Source of the DNA: Phycisphaerae bacterium
Lineage (GTDB): Bacteria; Planctomycetota; Phycisphaerae; WQYP01
Length of the DNA stretch: 14,146 nt
Assembly (NCBI GenBank): GCA_013044065.1
Contig: JABEVA010000099.1
Coordinates: 1 to 14,146, forward strand
Direction: 5' to 3'
Shown piece after piece: positions 1-6,393 of this stretch. How positions within the stretch are numbered: the stretch's first letter is position 1; each line of letters begins with the position of its first letter. The position numbers and the translations under genes were made by a program. The notes beneath the pieces were generated by a model. The model worked only from the letters and a program-made list of their open reading frames with translations, was not told the DNA's origin and did no database searches.

Positions 1-3
1 ACT

Positions 4-24
4 GCCGACGGAACATCCGTCGGT
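4..24. terminator. Hairpin, possible terminator of an upstream gene
   Basis: A perfect 8-bp stem (positions 5-12 pairing with 16-23) closes a 3-nt loop, and 4/24 can add a G-T pair. A pyrimidine-rich stretch follows on the plus strand, but there is no clean T-run. The position just before the first TolC gene suggests the end of an upstream transcription unit lying outside the window. It could also be an unrelated palindrome. Confidence 0.35.
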
Positions 25-57
25 CTTCATTCGCATTCTGAGGCATCCCCTCTTTTT

Positions 58-1806
58 TTGCACCTATTCTCATCACCTTGTTATAGCCAACTCCCGTCTG
101 TCGCCGCTGCCACACTGCGTGCCTGCGCCCTGCTGGGCGCGATGGCCGGCATATCCGCATGCAGCAGCATTGATTCCGGCGGATACCAAAACTATCAATC
201 TGCCGCCCTGGCCCACCAGCAGGATATGGCCGTCGCCGAGACCTCCGGCCATCTGGAAGCCGCCTTACCGACCAGTGGCAAGCTCGTCTCCGGCAGGTCC
301 ACCGAGCAATTTCATCATCTTTCCCTGGCCGACGCCCTGGTGATCGGGCTACGAAACAACCCATCTCTGTTGGTGCAGCGTTATGCCCCGGCCATAGCAC
401 AGCAGCAGGTCATCGCCGACCGTGGAGCGTTTGATCCCACGCTTTCTGGAGGCGTTCAGGCCTCCAAAAATCGCACTCCGACCAGCGGCGGTTACGTCAC
501 CTCCAGTGGCGGCTATAACCGGGCCGCGGGCGGCAGTACGACTACCGATTCCGGAACCGCCAACCTTGGAGTGTCGGAAAACCTGCCCACTGGTACCTCC
601 CTGAAAGCGGGTGTCAATGCCAACCTTAGCGACAGCGAAGCTGGTGGCGGCCAGGCCACCAATGCCGGATTCTCAATCACCGTCACCCAGGCCCTTTTGC
701 AGGGCGGAAATCTACAGGCCAACTTGGCCACCATCCACGAAGCCCAACTCGGCCGGAGAATTTCAGATTATCAACTGCGCGGCGAAGCCCTAACCATTAC
801 CGACGATATTGTTCAGGCCTATTGGCAGGCGGTGCTGGCCCGCCAGAACGTGCAAATTCTGGAACAAGCCTTGTCTGTGGCCCGCCAACAGGAGCAGCAA
901 ACCCGCGAGCTTATCCGTGTCGGGCGCACCGCACCATCGCAATTGTCCGCATCCATCGCCCAAACCGCCGTCACACGCGAGCAACTCGTCAGCGCCGTGG
1001 GAGCGAAAAAAATCGCCCGCCTCAATCTGCTAAGTTTGCTGGCACCTGCCGGTAAACCATTTTGGAAACATCATATTGTGCTGACCACGCCGCCCTACAC
1101 TTCCGGCGGCCCACAAGCCCCGCTGGCTGCACATACCAAGCTCGCCCTGCGACTAAGCCCCATTCTCAATCAAACCCGTTTGCAAATTCAGCAGGGAGAT
1201 TTGGCTGTGGTGCAAACCCGCAACGGTCTTTTGCCGGTGCTGAATATGTTTATCACCATGGGCAAAACCGGCTACGCGGAATCGTTCGGTCCCGCCGCCG
1301 CCAACTTAAACGGAGATGATTATCAGCTTATCGGGGGTTTATCTTTCAACTATCCGCTCTTCAATCGCACCCCCATGGCCAACTATCAAAGCGCCGTGCT
1401 GAGCCGCGATCAGGAACAAGCCGCCTTCGCCAATACTGTCCGCAGCGTGGAACTCAGCGTGCGCACCGCCTACATTCAGGCTCTTACCGACCGCCGCCAG
1501 ATTTCCGCCACAGCGGCCACCACGCGGGCCCAACAGGAAACGCTGACCGCCACCGAAGGCGAATTTCGCGTTGGAGAAAGCACCTCTCTGCAAGTTTCTC
1601 AGGCCCAATCGAATTTGCTTTCCGCACAGCTCGCTCAGGCACAGGCGGTGGTGGCCTACCTTGACGCCTTGGATACGCTGTATCTTCAGGAGGGTTCACT
1701 GCTGGAACGATGCCACATCAAGGCTCCGGGAGCGATTCCTACCCGGCCTATCGGCCCGGCTTGGCTGCGCCGTTGGCCCGATGGGTATTTGCATGCGATG
1801 CCGTAG
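58..1806 (+). CDS. TolC-family outer-membrane efflux lipoprotein
   Basis: This is probably the outer-membrane channel of a tripartite efflux or type I secretion system. The 582-residue product has a basic and hydrophobic N-terminus ending in a lipobox-like I-S-A-C, with Cys35 as the expected lipidation site. Two outer-membrane efflux protein (OEP) repeats follow, about residues 88-330 and 360-550. Each has long alpha-helical, Q/A-rich hairpins and beta strands; examples are LADALVIGLRNNPSL near 90 and the coiled-coil-like stretch at 245-320. The motif YAPAIAQQQ...AFDP (109-127) recurs in the second TolC-type gene at the right end of the window, so the two are paralogues. Residues 550-582 form a short tail outside the OEP fold. 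The start is a TTG with a weak, distant GAGG (40-43). The frame stays open to position 1 without an ATG, so a start left of the window cannot be excluded; I prefer 58 because a hairpin sits at 5-23. No adaptor gene adjoins it here. The cargo cannot be inferred. Confidence 0.85.
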   Translation: MHLFSSPCYSQLPSVAAATLRACALLGAMAGISACSSIDSGGYQNYQSAALAHQQDMAVAETSGHLEAALPTSGKLVSGRSTEQFHHLSLADALVIGLRNNPSLLVQRYAPAIAQQQVIADRGAFDPTLSGGVQASKNRTPTSGGYVTSSGGYNRAAGGSTTTDSGTANLGVSENLPTGTSLKAGVNANLSDSEAGGGQATNAGFSITVTQALLQGGNLQANLATIHEAQLGRRISDYQLRGEALTITDDIVQAYWQAVLARQNVQILEQALSVARQQEQQTRELIRVGRTAPSQLSASIAQTAVTREQLVSAVGAKKIARLNLLSLLAPAGKPFWKHHIVLTTPPYTSGGPQAPLAAHTKLALRLSPILNQTRLQIQQGDLAVVQTRNGLLPVLNMFITMGKTGYAESFGPAAANLNGDDYQLIGGLSFNYPLFNRTPMANYQSAVLSRDQEQAAFANTVRSVELSVRTAYIQALTDRRQISATAATTRAQQETLTATEGEFRVGESTSLQVSQAQSNLLSAQLAQAQAVVAYLDALDTLYLQEGSLLERCHIKAPGAIPTRPIGPAWLRRWPDGYLHAMP

Positions 1807-1923
1807 AACGATTGCTACGCTTGCTGCACCGAAATAGAACTGCCCGTGGCACCACTGAAGCGCAAGGGACCGGGCAAAAATAAATTCTTATTTTACGGTG
1901 CTGAAGTTTTGTCTGAAATTTTG

Positions 1924-1946
1924 GTCGCTGGCGCAGCGCCAGCGAC
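1924..1946. repeat. 11-bp near-perfect palindrome
   Basis: Positions 1924-1934 are the exact reverse complement of 1936-1946, with a single A between them. As RNA it would form a GC-rich stem with a tight loop of about 5 nt. Neither strand shows a T-run behind it, so it is not a typical intrinsic terminator. It could be a protein-binding palindrome or an mRNA-stabilising hairpin at the 3' end of the tolC-like transcript. Confidence 0.5.
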
Positions 1947-2288
1947 GCCCATACCCCGCCAGTCGGCCTGTAAGGAGCCAGCAACGAAGCCAGCAGCCAA
2001 AAAGACCAGCCGGAAAGAATGAAGTTATTTTTGTCCGGTCCCGAACCTTCTATGCCGACATTTGTCAGACCAACCGACCAGGCAATAGGCCAGACAACAG
2101 CCTCAACCGCTCATGGGCGTGTGCGATTCAACGCGGTAAATTTTTCATGCCTTCCCAAGGCCCGTTGACCGCATTGGGGAAACCTTCAATTAACGCTCAT
2201 CCCACCTGCTGCGTTGTTACCGCTCCTGGAATGGGTACACTATGCCCGTTGCGGCAAGTACCCCGCATACCCGGACCTGGACCTTTTG

Positions 2289-2316
2289 TTGCAACGCGTG
2301 ATGATGACGCTACACT
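2289..2316 (+). promoter_or_regulatory. Candidate sigma70-type promoter of araB
   Basis: A -35 element TTGCAA (2289-2294, 4/6 to consensus) is separated by 16 bp from a -10 element TACACT (2311-2316, 4/6). Transcription would begin near 2323, giving a short leader of about 25 nt. The same -35 hexamer and spacing occur before the tRNA-Gly gene. Prediction by eye only. Confidence 0.4.
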
Positions 2317-2347
2317 GGGGGCCGAGTCGGCTTTGGAGCCTCTTAGC

Positions 2348-4018
2348 ATGGCCACCGATAAACGCTATAGTCTGGGGTTTGATTATGGCACTGAATCGGT
2401 GCGCGTGGTCATTGCGGATATTGCCACCGGCCACATGGCCGGACAGGCCGACCGCGGTTACACCCATGGCGTGATCGACCGTACGTTGCCGACCAACGGG
2501 CACAACCTCCCGCCCGATTACGCCCTGCAACACCCGCAAGATTGGCTGCTGAATTTAGCCCAAGCCTGCCACGCGGCCATGGCAGAGTCCAAGATCAGCC
2601 CGAATCAAGTTGTTGGCATTGGGGTGGCTTTTACCAGTTGTACCATGTTGCCAACGCTCCGCGATGGTACGCCGTTGTGTATGCTGCCGCAATTTCAAAA
2701 CGTACCGCTGGCCTGGCCCAAATTGTGGAAACACCATGGGGCCAAGCATCAAACCGACCGACTCAACGCGGTAGCCCAAGAACGCCGCGAACCGTGGCTG
2801 GATCGGTATGGCGGCACCATCGGGTTGGAGTGGTTTTTCCCGAAAATTCTTGAAACTCTGGAACTTGCGCCGCAGGTTTATGCGGCCGCCCAAGTATGGC
2901 TGGAAGCCGGAGACTTTTTGGTCTGGCAGCTCACGACCGGCCCTTGGCCGCACTGCCACACCCGAGACCTTGTGCGGTCCACTTGCCAGGCGGGCTACAA
3001 AGGCTGTTGGAGCAAACAAGCCGGTTTTCCATCGCCCGAGTTTTTCGCCGCCGTGCATCCAAATCTCACCGACGTGGTTGCCTCTAAAATGCCTGGCCGC
3101 CTCTGTGCACCCGGCCAACGGGCGGGCCTCCTAAGCCCCGCTGCGGCGGCATTGCTGGAGTTGTCGCCGGGCATACCTGTAAGCACGGCCATTATTGATG
3201 CCCATGCAGGACTGCCCGGATCAGGCGTTTGCGACAATAATACCCTGGTGATGGTCATTGGAACGAGTTCCTGCCACCTTCTTAATTCCGCCAGCCAACA
3301 CCGCGTGCCGGGCGTGGCCGGCGTGGTGGAAGATGGCATCTTGCCCGGCAGCTTCGGTTATGAAACCGGCCAGGCCAGCGTCGGTGATTCTCTGGCCTGG
3401 TTGATACGTACGGCCGGTACCACCCATGAGCAAATGAACCAGCAGGCGGCGGCCCTGGCCCCCGGCAGTCATGGCCTGCTGGCGGTGGACTGGCTCAACG
3501 GTTGCCGCACACCTTTGATGGATGGGCACCTCAGCGGAGCTTTTATCGGCCTGTCTCTGACCACGCAGCCGGCCCAGCTTTACCGCGCCTTGATGGAGGC
3601 CACGGCATTTGGCCTGCGGTGGATTGTGGATCTGCTGGTCGAAAACGGCGTTCCGGTGCACCAGTTTGCGGCCGGCGGCGGTTTACCCGCCAAGTCTCCC
3701 CTGCTTATGCAGATTTATTCGGATGTGCTCAACGCGCGCATCAGTCTGGCGGAAAGCCAGCAAAGCGTGGCTCTCGGAGCCGCCATCCTGGGCTGTATGG
3801 CGGCCGGCGAAGCCACCACCGGCTATACCAGCATGACCCAAATTATCCGGGCCATGGCCCGCCAACGCACCGATTTGATCTACAGCCCACGCTCCGAGAG
3901 CGTCGCCTCCTACAACCAGCTCTACGCACTTTACCGGCGTATCACCGATCGGCAATCCGCCGTGGCCAGTGTAATGCGTGAGCTTCGCCAATTCAGCCCA
4001 CAAGAGTTGCGCGGCTAA
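2348..4018 (+). CDS. araB: Ribulokinase (FGGY carbohydrate kinase family)
   Basis: This cytoplasmic kinase phosphorylates L-ribulose to L-ribulose 5-phosphate with ATP in L-arabinose catabolism. The ATG at 2348 is preceded by GGAG (2335-2338) at 9-nt spacing, and the protein then begins directly with the N-terminal FGGY ATPase fold (LGFDYGTESVRVVIAD, residues 9-24). At 556 residues it matches the usual AraB length of about 560. Family features in order: AFTSCTMLPT (94-103) with GTPLC (107-111); YGGTIGLEWFFPKILE (154-169); EAGDFLVWQLTTG (186-198); IDAHAG (283-288), where Asp284 is the expected catalytic base; GTSSCHLL (305-312); GSFGYETGQASVGD (334-347); and the C-terminal nucleotide-domain signature AAGGGLPAKSPLLMQIYSDV (441-460). 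No araA, araD or sugar transporter lies nearby, so it looks like a stand-alone gene. Another ketopentose could be the substrate, but the AraB-specific motifs make ribulokinase much the best call. Confidence 0.93.
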   Translation: MATDKRYSLGFDYGTESVRVVIADIATGHMAGQADRGYTHGVIDRTLPTNGHNLPPDYALQHPQDWLLNLAQACHAAMAESKISPNQVVGIGVAFTSCTMLPTLRDGTPLCMLPQFQNVPLAWPKLWKHHGAKHQTDRLNAVAQERREPWLDRYGGTIGLEWFFPKILETLELAPQVYAAAQVWLEAGDFLVWQLTTGPWPHCHTRDLVRSTCQAGYKGCWSKQAGFPSPEFFAAVHPNLTDVVASKMPGRLCAPGQRAGLLSPAAAALLELSPGIPVSTAIIDAHAGLPGSGVCDNNTLVMVIGTSSCHLLNSASQHRVPGVAGVVEDGILPGSFGYETGQASVGDSLAWLIRTAGTTHEQMNQQAAALAPGSHGLLAVDWLNGCRTPLMDGHLSGAFIGLSLTTQPAQLYRALMEATAFGLRWIVDLLVENGVPVHQFAAGGGLPAKSPLLMQIYSDVLNARISLAESQQSVALGAAILGCMAAGEATTGYTSMTQIIRAMARQRTDLIYSPRSESVASYNQLYALYRRITDRQSAVASVMRELRQFSPQELRG

Positions 4019-4059
4019 ACGCCAGTGCCGAGCAGGTCGTGCTGAAAAATGTCGTAAAC

Positions 4060-4131
4060 AGCGGGCGATGGGACTCGAACCCACAACAGCCAGCTTGGAA
4101 GGCTGGCGCTCTGCCATTGAGCTACGCCCGC
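4060..4131 (-). tRNA. tRNA-Gly (anticodon TCC)
   Basis: The reverse strand folds into a complete 72-nt cloverleaf. It has a 7-bp acceptor stem (4125-4131 with 4061-4067), a 4-bp D stem, a 5-bp anticodon stem with loop CTTCCAA giving anticodon TCC, a 5-nt variable loop, and a T arm with TTCGAGT. The discriminator base is T (4060), as expected for bacterial glycine tRNAs. The 3' CCA is not encoded, so it must be added after transcription. It reads Gly codons GGA and GGG. Confidence 0.97.
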
Positions 4132-4154
4132 GTAGCCGTGACGCATGAGCGCCC

Positions 4155-4182
4155 ATGATAGTGAATCCGCTTGTATTTGCAA
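4155..4182 (-). promoter_or_regulatory. Promoter of the tRNA-Gly gene
   Basis: On the minus strand a -35 element TTGCAA (4177-4182, 4/6) and a -10 element TATCAT (4155-4160, 5/6) are 16 bp apart. The predicted start near 4148 leaves a 5' leader of about 17 nt for RNase P to remove. The spacing to the mature tRNA end fits well. Confidence 0.55.
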
Positions 4183-4269
4183 CAGTTTTTCCACGCCGGG
4201 GACTCTCCACGTGCGGCTTGCAACGAACCACGCCAGGACGGGTCTTTGCCGACAAGCGTGACCGCGGAA

Positions 4270-4297
4270 GGGGCCTTTGTCCAGGCCCCGACAAGGG
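4270..4297 (+). promoter_or_regulatory. Two mutually exclusive hairpins (possible RNA switch)
   Basis: Hairpin A pairs 4270-4276 with 4283-4289 (7 bp, GC-rich, 6-nt loop). Hairpin B pairs 4274-4281 with 4290-4297 (8 bp including one G-T, 8-nt loop). They share bases and cannot form together. No T-run follows, so a classical attenuator is not shown. It lies about 270 nt before the flavoprotein gene, and whether it is transcribed is unknown. Confidence 0.25.
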
Positions 4298-4568
4298 GAG
4301 CCATAGATTGGATATCAACACTCTTCATCTTGGCACACGATGCAGCCTCGATCCGAGGGCCCGGTTCTTGAGTGACAGTGCCAACAGAATAACAGCGGCA
4401 GCCTGGGTTTCTTAGGCATCGGTTAATCCCCTACGCGCGATTACGGAAATAATCCTATGTCCGGACAAGCAAACTGCCCGATATGCCAGGCCCCCTTCTC
4501 GCGTCGATAATCTTATATGCAGAGTCGGGAATTCCCGCTTGGTATGCAACTTGGTGAAAGGCGATCGC

Positions 4569-5627
4569 GTGAGTGACAAAATAATGGCTTATGACAATGG
4601 GTCCGGCGAGTTTAAGTCTGGGGGAGCCTTGTCTACGCAATATCTGGGCTTAGCCTTAAAATCGCCCTTGGTGGTCGGAGCATCTCCGTTGACGCGCGAC
4701 ACCAGTTTTGTCCGTCGCCTGGAGAATGCGGGCGTCGGGGCCATCGTCATGCATTCCCTCTTCGAAGAAGATATGCCGCGGGAACCGATGGATGCTTTCG
4801 CACCGCCTGCGGCCCACGACGATTTTCCCGAACATTGTTGGACGCGCCCGCCCCAGCGCGGACACGCCGGTACCTACCTGGAAACCTTAGCCTACATTAA
4901 AAATATTGTCGCCATTCCCGTGATCGCATCCCTCAATTGCCGCACGCCGGACGGCTGGGTACAACTGGCTCGCCGCCTGGCGGACCAGGGGGCGGATGCC
5001 CTGGAACTGAATGTATTTTTGATGGCGATGGATCCCAACCAGACCGGCGCGGAGATGGAGCGACAATTGCTCGAGACGACGCATCGGGTACGTGATGCGG
5101 TCACTATTCCGTTGGCTATTAAACTCAATCCGTATCTTTCCTCCCTGCCGAATATCGTGCGCCAGTTGGAGCAGATCGGCATCAATGGCGTGGTGTTGTT
5201 CAATCGCTTTTTTCAGCTCGGCCCCGCGACCACTATTGAGCGGGAAATGTTCCGCACCAGTTCACCGCACCGGGCCGATTTGGCCATGCGTCTGGACTGG
5301 CTGGCAGTTTTATCACCCTGGACCAGGCTTTCTCTGGCCATTACCGGCGGCGTGCATGGTTCCACGGATGTGGTGCGCGCCATTATGGCCGGTGCGGACG
5401 TGGCACAAATGACCACATCGCTGCTGGAAAATGGCCCGGACTATGCACAACCGGTTTTAGCGGAAATCGCCTTGTGGCTGCAAAATCACAACATCGGATC
5501 CATCAACGAACTGCGCGATGTGGCCAATATGGCCACCGTCGCCAAACCACAGGAAACCGTGCGAAGTGAATATCGCGACGCGATTGCGGCGTCGGCGATG
5601 CGGTTTACCGCCGAACACCGTTATTGA
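4569..5627 (+). CDS. Dihydroorotate dehydrogenase-like flavoprotein
   Basis: This is a probable FMN-binding TIM-barrel oxidoreductase of the dihydroorotate dehydrogenase-like family, whose true substrate is not established. The GTG at 4569 has AAAGG (4557-4561) at 7-nt spacing; TTG 4539 and ATG 4584 are alternatives. The 352 residues start with the family's STQYLGLALKSPLVVGASPL (22-40). IASLNCRTPDGW (119-130) follows, then ADALELNVF (142-150), the FMN-phosphate-side strand IKLNPYLSSL (184-193) with GVVLFNRF (207-214), and the glycine-rich ITGGVHGSTDVVRAIMAGAD (258-277). Genuine class 1 enzymes carry an N-x-S-C-P-N loop with a catalytic Cys after the LELN strand. Here that place reads LELNVFLMAMDP, so the Cys is absent and pyrimidine synthesis is unlikely. 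Relatives often accompany pyruvate:flavodoxin oxidoreductase genes, but none is seen here. The next gene is a UspA protein in the same direction, 177 bp away. Confidence 0.85.
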   Translation: MSDKIMAYDNGSGEFKSGGALSTQYLGLALKSPLVVGASPLTRDTSFVRRLENAGVGAIVMHSLFEEDMPREPMDAFAPPAAHDDFPEHCWTRPPQRGHAGTYLETLAYIKNIVAIPVIASLNCRTPDGWVQLARRLADQGADALELNVFLMAMDPNQTGAEMERQLLETTHRVRDAVTIPLAIKLNPYLSSLPNIVRQLEQIGINGVVLFNRFFQLGPATTIEREMFRTSSPHRADLAMRLDWLAVLSPWTRLSLAITGGVHGSTDVVRAIMAGADVAQMTTSLLENGPDYAQPVLAEIALWLQNHNIGSINELRDVANMATVAKPQETVRSEYRDAIAASAMRFTAEHRY

Positions 5628-5636
5628 CGTAACTGG

Positions 5637-5665
5637 CTGACACAGGTGAAGCATGTGGCTACAAA
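5637..5665 (+). promoter_or_regulatory. Candidate promoter of the UspA-family gene
   Basis: CTGACA (5637-5642, 5/6 to the -35 consensus) and TACAAA (5660-5665, 4/6 to the -10 consensus) are 17 bp apart, just after the stop of the flavoprotein gene. The leader would be about 130 nt. This suggests the stress protein can be transcribed on its own. Confidence 0.35.
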
Positions 5666-5804
5666 GAATTAAACTTTTCAGCGACGGCAGATGCCCTCCG
5701 TTCCCCTGCAACAAACGAAACGCTGTTCCCTGGTCCGGCCACACGCAGCGCCATCGGAGGATCTCTGGTATTCGGCCGGCGTTGACTGCACTGGAGATAA
5801 CGCC

Positions 5805-6359
5805 ATGAGTCACAAGCGCGTGGTCCATCGGCGGCGGTCTGGAACGGCCTTGGCGGATCAGCCAGAACAGAGTACCGCCACGGCCGTACGGCCGGAAATG
5901 CCCACAGTAAGCGATTTGAATCCCAAAGGGTGGAATCGCATTTTGGTGGCGGTGGATCCCGGGCCATCCGCCCGCCAGGCTTTGGAGGTAGCCGTGTCCA
6001 TGGCTGATCGCCTCCACGCCCAGTTGGCCATGGTATACGTGGTGGACTGCGCGGAAACCCAGCAGGCGCAGTTACCGCGACTCACCGATACCCTGCTAAA
6101 CAAACTGGCCGCGGATGGCAGGCAATGGTGTGCCAGCCTGGCCGGCGAGATGCGCGCCGCCCAAGCGTCGCAATTTGTACGCATTGGCGATCCGGCGGTG
6201 GAAATTCTGGCGGTGGCCAGAGAGTGGCAAGCGGAAATCATCGTGATGGGCAATCATGGCTTGACGCATACCGGGCGCTTTTTTCTCGGTAACACCGTGG
6301 AGACGGTGGTGCGTGACGCGAGTTGTCCCGTGATGACCGTTCCACCCGGGGTGAAATAG
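5805..6359 (+). CDS. Universal stress protein, UspA family, with N-terminal extension
   Basis: This is a cytoplasmic nucleotide-binding stress protein of 184 residues with one Usp domain at about 44-182. The core opens with NRILVAVDPGPSARQALEVA (44-63). It ends with VRIGDPAVEIL (125-135) and the ATP-binding loop GNHG...GN (149-163), which has the G-2x-G-9x-G spacing of ATP-binding Usp proteins with Asn in the usual Ser/Thr place. PVMTVP (175-180) closes the fold. The first 40 or so residues are extra to the family: a basic patch (KRVVHRRR) followed by a disordered-looking stretch. The ATG at 5805 is chosen because GGAG (5793-5796) lies 8 nt upstream; the frame is open further left to 5691, but without such a site. 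It converges on murJ with a 34-bp gap. Confidence 0.88.
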   Translation: MSHKRVVHRRRSGTALADQPEQSTATAVRPEMPTVSDLNPKGWNRILVAVDPGPSARQALEVAVSMADRLHAQLAMVYVVDCAETQQAQLPRLTDTLLNKLAADGRQWCASLAGEMRAAQASQFVRIGDPAVEILAVAREWQAEIIVMGNHGLTHTGRFFLGNTVETVVRDASCPVMTVPPGVK

Positions 6360-6393
6360 CCATGTCAAGAAACCAACTTTTGAATCATTCAGG

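Larger units (their letters stand above)
1807..2347. other. 541-bp intergenic region between tolC-like gene and araB
   Basis: I see no confident gene here. It holds an 11-bp inverted repeat with a 1-nt centre (1924-1946) without a following T-run. It also holds a short GTG-started frame (1846-2022, 58 codons) whose C-terminal half is rich in Lys, Ala and Pro. That frame has no Shine-Dalgarno, so I do not call it a gene. The right end carries the probable araB promoter and ribosome binding site. The araB frame is open back to about 1898, but that upstream stretch is low-complexity and unlike any ribulokinase. Confidence 0.5.
4132..4568. other. 437-bp intergenic region
   Basis: No open frame with coding character is visible on either strand. 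The left part contains the tRNA promoter. At 4270-4297 two overlapping hairpins exclude each other. I found no convincing -35/-10 pair for the following gene, although AT-rich TATATG (4514-4519) could be a -10. No recognisable known RNA (SRP RNA, RNase P, tmRNA) was seen. Confidence 0.45.

Noticed and set aside
1..57. Extension of the first TolC-type protein to the window start
   Set aside because: The frame is open but contains no ATG, includes a hairpin at 5-23, and adds residues before an already adequate lipoprotein signal. Not fully excluded.
1898..2347. N-terminal extension of araB (about 150 residues)
   Set aside because: The stretch is Arg/Gln/Pro-rich and unlike any ribulokinase, while ATG 2348 has a good GGAG and begins exactly at the conserved FGGY fold.
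2555..3118. Minus-strand 187-residue ORF
   Set aside because: It is antisense to the strongly conserved araB core and lacks a recognisable fold or ribosome binding site.
3683..4321. Minus-strand 212-residue ORF
   Set aside because: It runs through the tRNA-Gly gene and antisense to the 3' part of araB; its sequence shows no domain and follows the codon pattern of araB.
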